From Pseudomonas sp. S37 (GTDB lineage: Bacteria > Pseudomonadota > Gammaproteobacteria > Pseudomonadales > Pseudomonadaceae): 64,000 bases of DNA. Each line of letters starts with the position of its first letter. Position 1 is the first letter of the stretch. The stretch covers positions 31,002 to 95,001 of the forward strand of contig NZ_JACVZC010000009.1 of NCBI RefSeq assembly GCF_016658545.1, in the 5' to 3' direction. Shown in pieces: positions 40,011 through 53,071 of this stretch. A model generated the notes under the pieces. It was not told where the DNA came from. It ran no database searches and saw nothing but the letters and a program-made list of their open reading frames with translations. Both the position numbers and the translations under genes were made by a program.

Positions 40011-41393
40011 ATGTCCTTCACCCGTCGACAAATGCTCAAAGGCCTGACTGGCCTGGTTGTGGTTGGCCTGGGCGCCGGTGGCGCGGCGCGCTACTGGCTG
40101 GGCAAGGTCGAAGACGACAATGCCGGGCATGACTACGAGCTGATCGCCGCGCCCCTGGACGTCGAGCTGGTGCCAGGCTTTAAAACCGAGGCCTGGGCCT
40201 TCGGGCCGTCGGCACCGGGCACCGAGCTGCGGGTGCGCCAGGGGACCTGGTTGCGGGTGCGCTTCATCAACCACCTGCCGGTGGAAACCACCATCCATTG
40301 GCATGGCATCCGCTTGCCGCTGGAAATGGACGGCGTGCCTTATGTGTCGCAGTTGCCGGTCAAGCCGGGCGAGTACTTCGATTACAAGTTCCGCGTACCG
40401 GATGCCGGCAGCTACTGGTACCACCCGCATGTCAGCAGCTCCGAGGAGCTGGGCCGCGGCCTGGTCGGCCCGCTGATCGTCGAGGAACGCGAGCCGACCG
40501 GCTTCCAGCATGAGCGCACGCTGAGCCTGAAGAACTGGCACGTGGACGAGCAGGGCGCCTGGCTGCCCTTCAGTATCCCGCGTGAGGCTGCGCGCAACGG
40601 CACCGCCGGGCGCCTGATCACCATCAATGGCCAGGCCGACTCGGTTACCGAGCTGCCGGCTGGCCAGGTGGTGCGTGTGCGCCTGCTGAACCTGGACAAC
40701 ACCTGGACCTACCGCATCAACCTCAAGGGCAACTGCGAGGCGAAAATCTATGCCCTCGACGGCAACCCGGTGACGCCACGGCCGTTGGAGGATGAGTACT
40801 GGCTTGGCCCTGGCATGCGCATCTGCCTGGCCATCCGTATTCCCGAAGCGGGCGAGGAGATCTCCCTGCGCGACGGCTTCGTGCGCCTGGGTACCCTGCG
40901 TTCGGTGGCCAGCAGCAATGCGCCGAGCGACTGGCCACCAGCGTTGCCGGCCAACCCGATCGCCGAGCCGGACCTGGAGAATGCCGAAAAGCTCAACTTC
41001 AATTTCGAGTGGGCGGCGAGCGTCTCGGTCACCCCTGACGAGAGCAAGCCATCCAGCATGTGGCAGATTAACGGCCAGGCCTGGGACATCACCGACAAAA
41101 CCTGTGCCGACCGGCCGATCGCCACGCTGAAGAAGGGCAAGAGCTACATCTTCGAGCTGAAGAACATGACCCAGTACCAGCACCCGATTCACCTGCATGG
41201 CATGAGTTTCAAGGTGATCGCCTCCAATCGCCACGACATCAAGGAACCGTGGTTCACCGACACCTACCTGCTGGGCAAGAACGAACGTGCCCAGGTGGCG
41301 CTGGTGGCGGATAACCCGGGTACCTGGATGTTCCACTGCCACGTCATCGACCACATGGAAACCGGCCTGATGGCCGCGATTGCGGTGGTCTGA
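40011..41393 (+). CDS. Multicopper oxidase, Tat-exported
   Basis: A 460-residue periplasmic oxidase. The N-terminus MSFTRRQMLKGLTGLVVVGL is a twin-arginine signal. Copper ligands in order: HWHG and YHPH in the first cupredoxin domain, HPIHLHG and HCHVIDHMETGLM in the last, so both the type 1 and the trinuclear sites are intact. Such enzymes oxidise metals or phenols, often giving copper tolerance. Its stop overlaps the tadA ATG by one base, so the two are co-translated although functionally unrelated. The 162 bases upstream are A+T-richer and hold the presumed promoter. Confidence 0.9.
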   Translation: MSFTRRQMLKGLTGLVVVGLGAGGAARYWLGKVEDDNAGHDYELIAAPLDVELVPGFKTEAWAFGPSAPGTELRVRQGTWLRVRFINHLPVETTIHWHGIRLPLEMDGVPYVSQLPVKPGEYFDYKFRVPDAGSYWYHPHVSSSEELGRGLVGPLIVEEREPTGFQHERTLSLKNWHVDEQGAWLPFSIPREAARNGTAGRLITINGQADSVTELPAGQVVRVRLLNLDNTWTYRINLKGNCEAKIYALDGNPVTPRPLEDEYWLGPGMRICLAIRIPEAGEEISLRDGFVRLGTLRSVASSNAPSDWPPALPANPIAEPDLENAEKLNFNFEWAASVSVTPDESKPSSMWQINGQAWDITDKTCADRPIATLKKGKSYIFELKNMTQYQHPIHLHGMSFKVIASNRHDIKEPWFTDTYLLGKNERAQVALVADNPGTWMFHCHVIDHMETGLMAAIAVV

Positions 41394-41872
41394 TGCGCCC
41401 GCAGATCATCGATCGCAGCCGCGATCAGGAATTCATGCGCTTGGCCCTGGCCCTGGCTGGCGAAGGTGCGGCGCTGGGTGAGGTGCCGGTGGGGGCGGTG
41501 CTGGTACAGCATGGGCAGGTGACTGGCCAGGGCTTCAACCGGCCGATCATCGACAGCGACCCGAGTGCGCATGCCGAGATGGTGGCGATCCGCGCGGCGG
41601 CCAGGGCGGCCAGCAACTACCGCCTGCCCGGCAGTACCCTGTACGTAACCCTGGAACCCTGCAGCATGTGTGCGGGGCTGATTGTGCACTCGCGGGTGAT
41701 GCGCGTGGTATATGGCGCGCTGGAGCCCAAGGCGGGGATCGTGCAGAGCCAGGGGCAGTTCTTTGGCCAAGGCTTTTTGAACCACCGGGTGATGGTGGAG
41801 GGCGGGGTGCTGGCGGAGGAGTGTGGGCAGATCCTGAGTGACTTCTTCAAGGCCCGCCGGGCCAAGGGTTAA
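41393..41872 (+). CDS. tadA: tRNA-specific adenosine deaminase
   Basis: A 159-residue zinc deaminase that converts adenosine 34 of tRNA-Arg(ACG) to inosine. The catalytic HAE motif is in DPSAHAEMVAIRAAA and the zinc cysteines in LEPCSMCAGLIVHSR. The family-typical RVVYGALEPKAG follows. It starts inside the stop of the multicopper oxidase gene. Essential housekeeping gene in most bacteria. A REP pair follows the stop. Confidence 0.95.
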   Translation: MRPQIIDRSRDQEFMRLALALAGEGAALGEVPVGAVLVQHGQVTGQGFNRPIIDSDPSAHAEMVAIRAAARAASNYRLPGSTLYVTLEPCSMCAGLIVHSRVMRVVYGALEPKAGIVQSQGQFFGQGFLNHRVMVEGGVLAEECGQILSDFFKARRAKG

Positions 41873-41879
41873 CCTGGCC

Positions 41880-41988
41880 CGGCCTCTTCGCGGCGGTTCG
41901 TCGCCACGATGAACCCGCTCCCACAGCATAGGTGCAAACCTGCAGGGAGCGCAGTACCTGTGGGAGCGGGTTCACCCGCGAAAAAGCC
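41880..41988. repeat. REP pair, left unit interrupted
   Basis: The right unit (41959-41988) is standard (TGTGGGAGCGGGTTCACCCG). The left unit (41880-41924) reads GGCCTCTTCGCGG, then about 17 extra bases (CGGTTCGTCGCCACGAT), then GAACCCGCTCCCACA. The extra bases sit exactly at the tip of the REP hairpin. Confidence 0.85.
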
Positions 41989-41997
41989 CCTGCAGGT

Positions 41998-43503
<1,506 letters not shown>

Positions 43504-43550
43504 TTAGGTTGTCTGGTAGCACATTCTGTGCAATGGCGGCCTGCCCACCC

Positions 43551-43665
43551 TGTAGGAGCGGCCTTGCGTCGCGACGGGCCGCGCAGCGGCCCCGGGGATA
43601 TTCGCGGCGGAGCTGAAAACCTGGGGCCGCTGCGCGGCCCGTCGCGACGCAAGGCCGCTCCTACA
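43551..43665. repeat. Perfect 43-base inverted repeat between mltF and purL
   Basis: Arms 43551-43593 and 43623-43665 are exact reverse complements with a 29-base centre. Outer end TGTAGGAGCGGCCTTGCGTC, inner palindrome GGGCCGCGCAGCGGCCC. Same family as the repeats at 17186 and 50649. The remaining 359-base divergent gap holds the purL promoter (TAGAAT-like sequence near 43771) and the mltF promoter. Confidence 0.95.
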
Positions 43666-43814
43666 GGGAGCGTGCCGAACAGGTGGTTTTTTTTTGACCC
43701 GAAAGTCCGGTTCCACCGCCCGGCAGCCATGGCTTAGAGCGGGTGCCGAAAGCCAACGAATTAGGCTAGAATGCACGGCCTCTAAGCACACCCCTTCCTG
43801 AGGCTGTCCCGACG

Positions 43815-47714
<3,900 letters not shown>

Positions 47715-47717
47715 GGC

Positions 47718-48029
47718 GTGTACAAGCTTGCCTTCTTCGTCCCCGCCAGCCACGTTGAAGTGGTCAAGGCCGCTGTGTTCGCCGCCGGTGGCGGGCGCAT
47801 CGGTGACTATGACCACTGCGCCTGGCAAACCCTGGGCCTGGGCCAGTTCCGCCCGCTGGACGGCAGCCAGCCGTTCCTCGGGCAAACCGGCCAGGTTGAG
47901 GTGGTGGAAGAGTGGAAGGTGGAGCTGGTGGTGGCTGACGAGCTGGTAGCCCAGGTCGTCGCTGCGCTCAAGCAGAGCCACCCGTATGAGACGCCAGCCT
48001 ACGAAGTCTGGCGGCTCGCCGAGTTCTAA
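47718..48029 (+). CDS. NIF3/YqfO C-terminal-like small domain protein
   Basis: A 103-residue protein starting at GTG 47718, three bases after the purL stop. MYKLAFFVPASHVEVVKAAV, then GGGRIGDYDHCAWQTLGLGQ and SHPYETPAYEVWRL are the pattern of the PII/CutA-like domain inserted in YqfO-type NIF3 proteins, here as a stand-alone protein. Role unknown; position right after purL suggests co-transcription but not a shared function. Confidence 0.85.
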   Translation: MYKLAFFVPASHVEVVKAAVFAAGGGRIGDYDHCAWQTLGLGQFRPLDGSQPFLGQTGQVEVVEEWKVELVVADELVAQVVAALKQSHPYETPAYEVWRLAEF

Positions 48030-48122
48030 GGCCATTCGCGGGTAAACCCGCTCCCACAGGTATTGCACCGCTCTCAAGCATTGTGCAGTACCTGTAGGAG
48101 CGGGTTTACCCGCGAAGAGGCC
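48030..48122. repeat. Inverted REP pair between convergent genes
   Basis: Units 48030-48058 (GCGGGTAAACCCGCTCCCACA) and 48093-48122 (TGTAGGAGCGGGTTTACCCG) face each other between the convergent NIF3-like and tatC genes. Confidence 0.92.
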
Positions 48123-48125
48123 AGT

Positions 48126-48884
48126 TCAACCAGCCACAATCTCCCGGCTTTGCCCCGGCCGCTTCAACATCCCACACGCCAGCAACCCCACCTCGAACAG
48201 CACCCACATCGGCACCGCCAGCATCGTCTGCGAAAACACATCCGGCGGCGTCAATATCATCCCCACCACAAAGCACCCGACAATCACGTAGGGCCTGCTG
48301 CGCCGCAACGTGGCCACATCGGCCAACCCCACCCAAACCACGATAAACGTCGCCACCGGGATCTCGAACGCCAGCCCGAACGCCAGAAACAGCGCCAGGA
48401 TAAAGTCCAGGTACTGGCTGATGTCTGTCATCATCGCCACGCCGTCCGGCGTCACGCTGGCAAAGAAGCCGAACATCATCGGAAACACCAAAAAGAACGC
48501 GAAAGCCATGCCGGCATAGAACAGCACAATGCTCGACACCAGCAGCGGCAGGGCAATGCGCCGCTCCCGGCGGTACAGCCCCGGTGCCAGAAAGCCCCAG
48601 GCCTGGTGCAGCAGCAACGGCATGGCGACGAACACGGCGCACATTGCGGTCAGCTTGAATGGTGTGAGGAACGGCGAAGTAACGCTGGTGGCGATCATGC
48701 TCGCGCCTTCCGGCAAGAAGCGCCGCAGTGGCTCGGAAATCAGCGTGTACAGCGTCTGGGCAAACGGGAACAGGCCGGCGAACACCAGCGCCACCAAGCC
48801 CAGGCAACGCACCAGGCGCTTGCGCAGGTCGCGCAAGTGTTCGGTCAGCGGCATGCTCGCTGCCGGGTCCATGGCAATACTCAT
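48126..48884 (-). CDS. tatC: Sec-independent translocase TatC
   Basis: A 252-residue membrane protein with six predicted helices; [15 protein letters not shown] at the N-terminus and [15 protein letters not shown] later are TatC signatures. It recognises twin-arginine signals. The last gene of a tatABC operon; its start overlaps tatB by 4 bases. P. putida carries another tat set elsewhere (known from its genome); this one lies next to genes for Tat-type phosphatase and type II secretion. Confidence 0.95.
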   Translation of the reverse strand: MSIAMDPAASMPLTEHLRDLRKRLVRCLGLVALVFAGLFPFAQTLYTLISEPLRRFLPEGASMIATSVTSPFLTPFKLTAMCAVFVAMPLLLHQAWGFLAPGLYRRERRIALPLLVSSIVLFYAGMAFAFFLVFPMMFGFFASVTPDGVAMMTDISQYLDFILALFLAFGLAFEIPVATFIVVWVGLADVATLRRSRPYVIVGCFVVGMILTPPDVFSQTMLAVPMWVLFEVGLLACGMLKRPGQSREIVAG

Positions 48885-49171
48885 GAGGCGTTTTCCTTGG
48901 GCACGGCGACCGTAGCCGCATCATTGGCCGGTTCCGCGTGCAGGCTGATGCCCTGGCGAATTTCCTGCTCCAGGCGCTGCAACGGGGCGCTGTCGAGGTT
49001 GGGCATTTCGATTTCGCGTTCAACCTGTGTGCGCAGGGCGTGCATGGCCCGGCGCGCCTGGCCCAGGCCACGGCCGAGGGTGCGCGCCGCCACCGGCAGG
49101 CGCTCCGGGCCCAGCACCAGCAATGCGACGATGCCGACCAGCAGCAACTCGCTGAAGCCTACCTCGAACAT
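48881..49171 (-). CDS. tatB: Sec-independent translocase TatB
   Basis: A 96-residue protein with one N-terminal transmembrane helix ([20 protein letters not shown]) including the conserved Glu and the hinge GPERLP, followed by an amphipathic helix ([20 protein letters not shown]). It is shorter than the housekeeping TatB of many species. It starts one base into the tatA stop and overlaps tatC by four bases. Confidence 0.92.
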   Translation of the reverse strand: MFEVGFSELLLVGIVALLVLGPERLPVAARTLGRGLGQARRAMHALRTQVEREIEMPNLDSAPLQRLEQEIRQGISLHAEPANDAATVAVPKENAS

Positions 49172-49404
49172 CAGGCCTGACGGTCCGCTTGCGGCTGCTG
49201 TGTAGCTTGGCCGGTCAGCGGTGCATCCTGTTGCACCTGCGCGTGGCCAGGTGCGTGGGCGTCAGTGTCGCCGCCCATGGACTTGCGAAAACCCTGGATT
49301 GCCTCGCCCACATCGCTGCCCAGGCCTTTGAGGCGCTTGGTACCAAACAGCAGGAATACGATCAGCAGTACGATCACCAGTTGCCAGATTCCAATGCCAC
49401 CCAT
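49171..49404 (-). CDS. tatA: Sec-independent translocase TatA
   Basis: A 77-residue pore-forming Tat subunit. One helix ([20 protein letters not shown]) then the [20 protein letters not shown] amphipathic helix. I choose ATG 49404 because AGGAG precedes it and the family starts MGGIGIW; the frame runs 33 codons further. Divergent from gspK, 146 bases apart. Confidence 0.94.
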   Translation of the reverse strand: MGGIGIWQLVIVLLIVFLLFGTKRLKGLGSDVGEAIQGFRKSMGGDTDAHAPGHAQVQQDAPLTGQATQQPQADRQA

Positions 49405-49550
49405 TGCGACCACTCCTGTAAGGTCATGAAAAGGAAGGGCAATCCTGCCTCGCCCAGATGACGTGAACATGACGGACGGGGCATTGCCATCTACCTGCAA
49501 CACACCGCGTGTTGACTGGCGTCTTTATTGCGCGAGCGAGGCACGCACGG

Positions 49551-50516
49551 ATGGCTGGCAGGCAACAGCAGGGCGCGGCCCTGCTGATGGTGATGGTGGT
49601 GCTGGCAATGCTGGCGGCGGGCATGGCCTGGCTGGTGGAGGATGGCCGGCGCCAGGTCGATGAAGTGCGCCTGTTACACCATCGGGTACAGGCGCGGGCC
49701 ATGGAACAAGCGGGCCTTGCCTATGCTGAACAAGCCTTGCGTGACCCTGCCTGGCGGCTGAGCCCGCTGTTCTGGCAGGCGCTGCGCGGGCAGCCACTGA
49801 ACTACGACTTTGGCGCCGGCCAGGCGCAGTTGCGGGTGCGCGACCAGCACACCTGCTTCAACGTCAATGCACTGCTCGGCGCCGATGGTGAGCGCGCCGA
49901 GCACCAGTTGCGCTATCTGCTGGGTGACGACATGGCTGCCGAACGCCTGGTCGATGCGCTGGCTGACTGGCTCGATGCCGACAGCGATGCCCGCCTGCAG
50001 GGCGCCGAAAGCGCCCAGTACCTGCGCCAGCAGCCACCACGGCTGGCGGCCAACCAACCGATGCTCGACACCAGCGAGCTGAACCTGTTGCTGGAACAGG
50101 ATGCTGGCCGCCAGGCACGCTACCCGATGCTGTGTGCCTTGCCGCAAACCACTGGCTGGCGGCTGAATGCCAATGCCCTGGGGTTGGAACACCTGCCGCT
50201 GCTTGAAGCGCTGTATGAAGGCCGTTACCCACGGTCGTTGCTCAGCCGCATCATCAGTGGCCGGCCAGCGTCGGGCTACGTGGATGCGGCCGCACTGCGC
50301 CAGGCACTGGGGGCGGTGGATGACGAAACGTTCGAACGGCTGAGCGAAGGCTTGCTGCTCAACAGCGGGTATTTTCTGTTGCAGCTGTCGTTCGCGGAGG
50401 AGGGGCGGGTGATACGCAGCGAGTTCCAGGTGGAGGCGCTGGGGGTGGTGCAATGGCATGCCCGGGTGCCGGCGCAGCAGGTGCGGGTCAGGAGCCGGGA
50501 GCCGGTGGTCTGGTAA
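49551..50516 (+). CDS. gspK: Type II secretion minor pseudopilin GspK
   Basis: A 321-residue protein: short leader MAGRQQQG, then the hydrophobic pseudopilin helix AALLMVMVVLAMLAAGM lacking Glu5, as is usual for GspK, and a large globular domain with AHQ-type helices (ERLVDALADWLDADSDARLQ, a SAM-like region). It caps the pseudopilus with GspI and GspJ. It is detached from the other T2SS genes by the oppositely oriented phoX and by two repeat pairs. Start at ATG 49551; an in-frame codon at 49509 is less likely. Confidence 0.88.
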   Translation: MAGRQQQGAALLMVMVVLAMLAAGMAWLVEDGRRQVDEVRLLHHRVQARAMEQAGLAYAEQALRDPAWRLSPLFWQALRGQPLNYDFGAGQAQLRVRDQHTCFNVNALLGADGERAEHQLRYLLGDDMAAERLVDALADWLDADSDARLQGAESAQYLRQQPPRLAANQPMLDTSELNLLLEQDAGRQARYPMLCALPQTTGWRLNANALGLEHLPLLEALYEGRYPRSLLSRIISGRPASGYVDAAALRQALGAVDDETFERLSEGLLLNSGYFLLQLSFAEEGRVIRSEFQVEALGVVQWHARVPAQQVRVRSREPVVW

Positions 50517-50524
50517 AACTCACA

Positions 50525-50618
50525 GGCCTCTTCGCGGGTGAACCCGCTCCCACAGGGATCGCACCATTTCTGAAGCTCGTGCAGTACCTGTGGGAGCGGG
50601 TTTACCCGCGAAGAGGCC
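50525..50618. repeat. Inverted REP pair after gspK
   Basis: Units 50525-50554 (GCGGGTGAACCCGCTCCCACA) and 50589-50618 (TGTGGGAGCGGGTTTACCCG) face each other eight bases after the gspK stop. Confidence 0.92.
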
Positions 50619-50648
50619 AGTACATCCAACACAAGGTTTGATACAGCC

Positions 50649-50770
50649 GGGGCTGCTTTGCAGCCCATCGCGACACAAGGCCGCTCCCACAGAGACCGCG
50701 CAGCACCTGAAGGTTGCGCGGTCAATTGTGGGAGCGGCCTTGCGTCGCGATTGGGCCGCAAAGCGGCCCC
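50649..50770. repeat. Second inverted-repeat family, pair before phoX 3' end
   Basis: Units 50649-50691 and 50727-50770 belong to the GGGGCTGC...CAAGGCCGCTCCCACA family and face each other; a GACCGCGCAG/GCGCGGTC stem lies in the centre. It follows the REP pair by only 30 bases, so both repeat families sit side by side between convergent gspK and phoX. Confidence 0.9.
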
Positions 50771-50784
50771 CGTACACCGCGCTA

Positions 50785-52860
50785 TCAGACGGTCCCGATC
50801 TCCCCGCCATCAATCCGCTGGATCACCACCGTCGAAGCCCGCGGCCGCACCGTGGCCCCCGCTGGGGTCACATCGGTAGCCTTGTCGGTATACGGCCAGT
50901 TCCCCGGGTGCTGAATGTTCACAAACAGCGTCTTGTTGTCCGGGGTAAAGCTGATACCGGTCACTTCGCAGTCATTCGGGCCAACGAAGAAACGCCGCAG
51001 GTCCACCTGGTTCTGCGCATTCACCGGCACCTGCTTGCCGCTGGCATCCACCAGGTCGGTAGGGATTACCGCCAGCAACTGGTCGTTGGTGTAGTCGGTC
51101 AAGGTGGTCTCGCCGTTGTCGGTCTCGAACCACAGCACGCCACGGCTATCGAAGCTCATGCCATCCGGGCTGGCGAACTGGTTCAGTTCGGTCAGGCCGG
51201 AACGGTTGATATCGGCAGTACCGGCAGCGTTGGCGCCGAACACGAAGATGTCCCAGGTGAAGCTCAGCTGGTCGTCGCTGTCGTGCCAGCGAATGATGTG
51301 GCCATGGCGGTTCGGGCCGCGCGGGTTGGCGGCATCGACCTTTTCCGGGGTACGCGCACTGTTGTTGGTCAGGGTCAGGTACACGTCGCCGTTCAGCGGG
51401 TTGACCGTGGTCCATTCCGGGCGGTCCATCGGCGTGGCGCCCACGGCATCGCCAGCACCCCGGGTGTTGAGGATGATGCCCGGCAGGTCGCCGTACAGCG
51501 CGCCCAGGGTGCTGCCGCCGGTAGTGGCAGTGGCCACGTCCAGCAGCAGCCATACGCCGGTACCGTCGGCGTTGAAGCGGGCCACGTACAGTTTGCCCTG
51601 GTCGAGGTATTTGGCGCCGGTGGCCAGGCGGTCGGCTGGGGTGGCGTCGGCGGCATCCCACACGGCGGTGGACACCCACTTGTACAGGTACTCGTTGTTC
51701 GAGTCGTCACCCATGTACCACACCAGCGGCTTGCCGGCGACCGGCAGGCCCGGGGCGCAACCTTCGTGGCGGAAGCGGCCCAGCGCAGTGCGCTTGGTGG
51801 CCAGGGTGCTGCTGTTGTACGGGTCGATTTCGACGATGTAGCCGTAGGTGCTGGCTTCGTTGCGGTAATCGTCGGTGGCGCTGGCGCCTTTCACGGTCAC
51901 GTCGAAGCGGGCGAATTCATCAGCCACTTCGGTGCTGTCACCGGCAGCGCTTTCCCACTTGTACTGGCCGCTGGATGTGCCCACGCCGATGCGGCGCTGG
52001 TCTTCAGGGCGGGTGCCCTTGTTGACGAAGATCCCCGGCCAGTTCTCTTCGCAGGTCAGGTAGGTGCCCCACGGGGTGTAACCGTTGCCGCAATTGTTGT
52101 TGGTGCCACGGCAGTGGGTGCCGGCGGTGGAGTACTTGGTCTTGACGTGGTCGGTGCCACGCAGCGGGCCAGTGATTTCCATGCGCGAAGCGGTGGTGAA
52201 GCGGCGGTTCAGCGGGTCGTTGTCGACCACCTGCCAGCGGCCGTTGATTTTCTGCAGGCGCACCACGCCGGCACCGTGGGCGTTGATTTCCTTGCGCACT
52301 TCTTCAGCCGGGCGCTTGCCGTTGACATCGGTGGTCGGGCCGGCCGGGTGCAGGGCGGCGGCGTCGATGTATTCGAAGTTGATCGCCAGCAGGCCGTCTT
52401 CCGAGCTGCCGTTGATCGGGAAGAAGTGCATGCCGTCATGGTGCATGCCCATGGCGTTGGCCTGGTCGGTCGAGGTGTTGCTGCCGTCGGATTTCCACGG
52501 GTTACCGTTGCTGTTCAGCGGCGTACCCCAAGGCGCCAGCACATAGGCGCTGTAGCCGGCGGCAACCACGCAGGCGTCGGTGCGCGAGCCCGGGATGGAC
52601 TGGAAGCCCAGCGCCAGTTTCGGCACTTCCGGCTCGGTGACTGGCGGCTCGGTTACTGGTGGTTCGGTGACCGGATCATCGTGATCGGAGCCACCGCCGT
52701 CGAAGCAGCCTGTCAGGCCGGTACCGGCGATCATGGCGATGGCGGCGCCCAGGCTGCCACGCATCATGCTGCGGCGGCTCAGGTAGGCGTCCATGACAGT
52801 GGCCATCGGCAAGTTGCCGCTTTGGTTCCGGTCCAGGTTGTCGCCGGTATCTCGACTCAT
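50785..52860 (-). CDS. phoX: PhoX-type alkaline phosphatase (Tat-targeted)
   Basis: A 691-residue protein of the PhoX (DUF839) family, calcium/iron-dependent phosphatases that release phosphate from organic esters. Twin-arginine signal LSRRSMMRGSLGAA (Arg29-Arg30), then a hydrophobic stretch ending in a lipobox-like LTGC (Cys52), an acidic/proline linker with three TEPPV-type repeats, and the beta-propeller domain. Start at ATG 52860 after AAGGA. It is divergent from the SoxB-like gene and close to tatABC, which would export it. Confidence 0.9.
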   Translation of the reverse strand: MSRDTGDNLDRNQSGNLPMATVMDAYLSRRSMMRGSLGAAIAMIAGTGLTGCFDGGGSDHDDPVTEPPVTEPPVTEPEVPKLALGFQSIPGSRTDACVVAAGYSAYVLAPWGTPLNSNGNPWKSDGSNTSTDQANAMGMHHDGMHFFPINGSSEDGLLAINFEYIDAAALHPAGPTTDVNGKRPAEEVRKEINAHGAGVVRLQKINGRWQVVDNDPLNRRFTTASRMEITGPLRGTDHVKTKYSTAGTHCRGTNNNCGNGYTPWGTYLTCEENWPGIFVNKGTRPEDQRRIGVGTSSGQYKWESAAGDSTEVADEFARFDVTVKGASATDDYRNEASTYGYIVEIDPYNSSTLATKRTALGRFRHEGCAPGLPVAGKPLVWYMGDDSNNEYLYKWVSTAVWDAADATPADRLATGAKYLDQGKLYVARFNADGTGVWLLLDVATATTGGSTLGALYGDLPGIILNTRGAGDAVGATPMDRPEWTTVNPLNGDVYLTLTNNSARTPEKVDAANPRGPNRHGHIIRWHDSDDQLSFTWDIFVFGANAAGTADINRSGLTELNQFASPDGMSFDSRGVLWFETDNGETTLTDYTNDQLLAVIPTDLVDASGKQVPVNAQNQVDLRRFFVGPNDCEVTGISFTPDNKTLFVNIQHPGNWPYTDKATDVTPAGATVRPRASTVVIQRIDGGEIGTV

Positions 52861-53009
52861 CAGGGTGTCCTTATAGTGGCTGAGTTGAAGAAACCGCGAC
52901 TTTAAGGCGCAAGTGTGATGATTCATTGGCAGAAATGTTAACGAGCTTTTAAAACTGCTGGTTCTTAGATTTGTGGCCGACAGATCAATTTGGAATTGTT
53001 GTCGGATTT

Positions 53010-53027
53010 CTGCCATCAAACTGTAAT
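53010..53027 (+). promoter_or_regulatory. Pho box (PhoB-binding site)
   Basis: CTGCCATCAAACTGTAAT matches the Pho box CTGTCAT-N4-CTGTCAT with one mismatch in each half. It is in the divergent phoX / T2SS-operon promoter region, 45-62 bases before the + strand gene. Confidence 0.7.
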
Positions 53028-53071
53028 GCCAACGCCGCAACATCCGGAGCCCTGAATGAGTGTGGAAAAGG

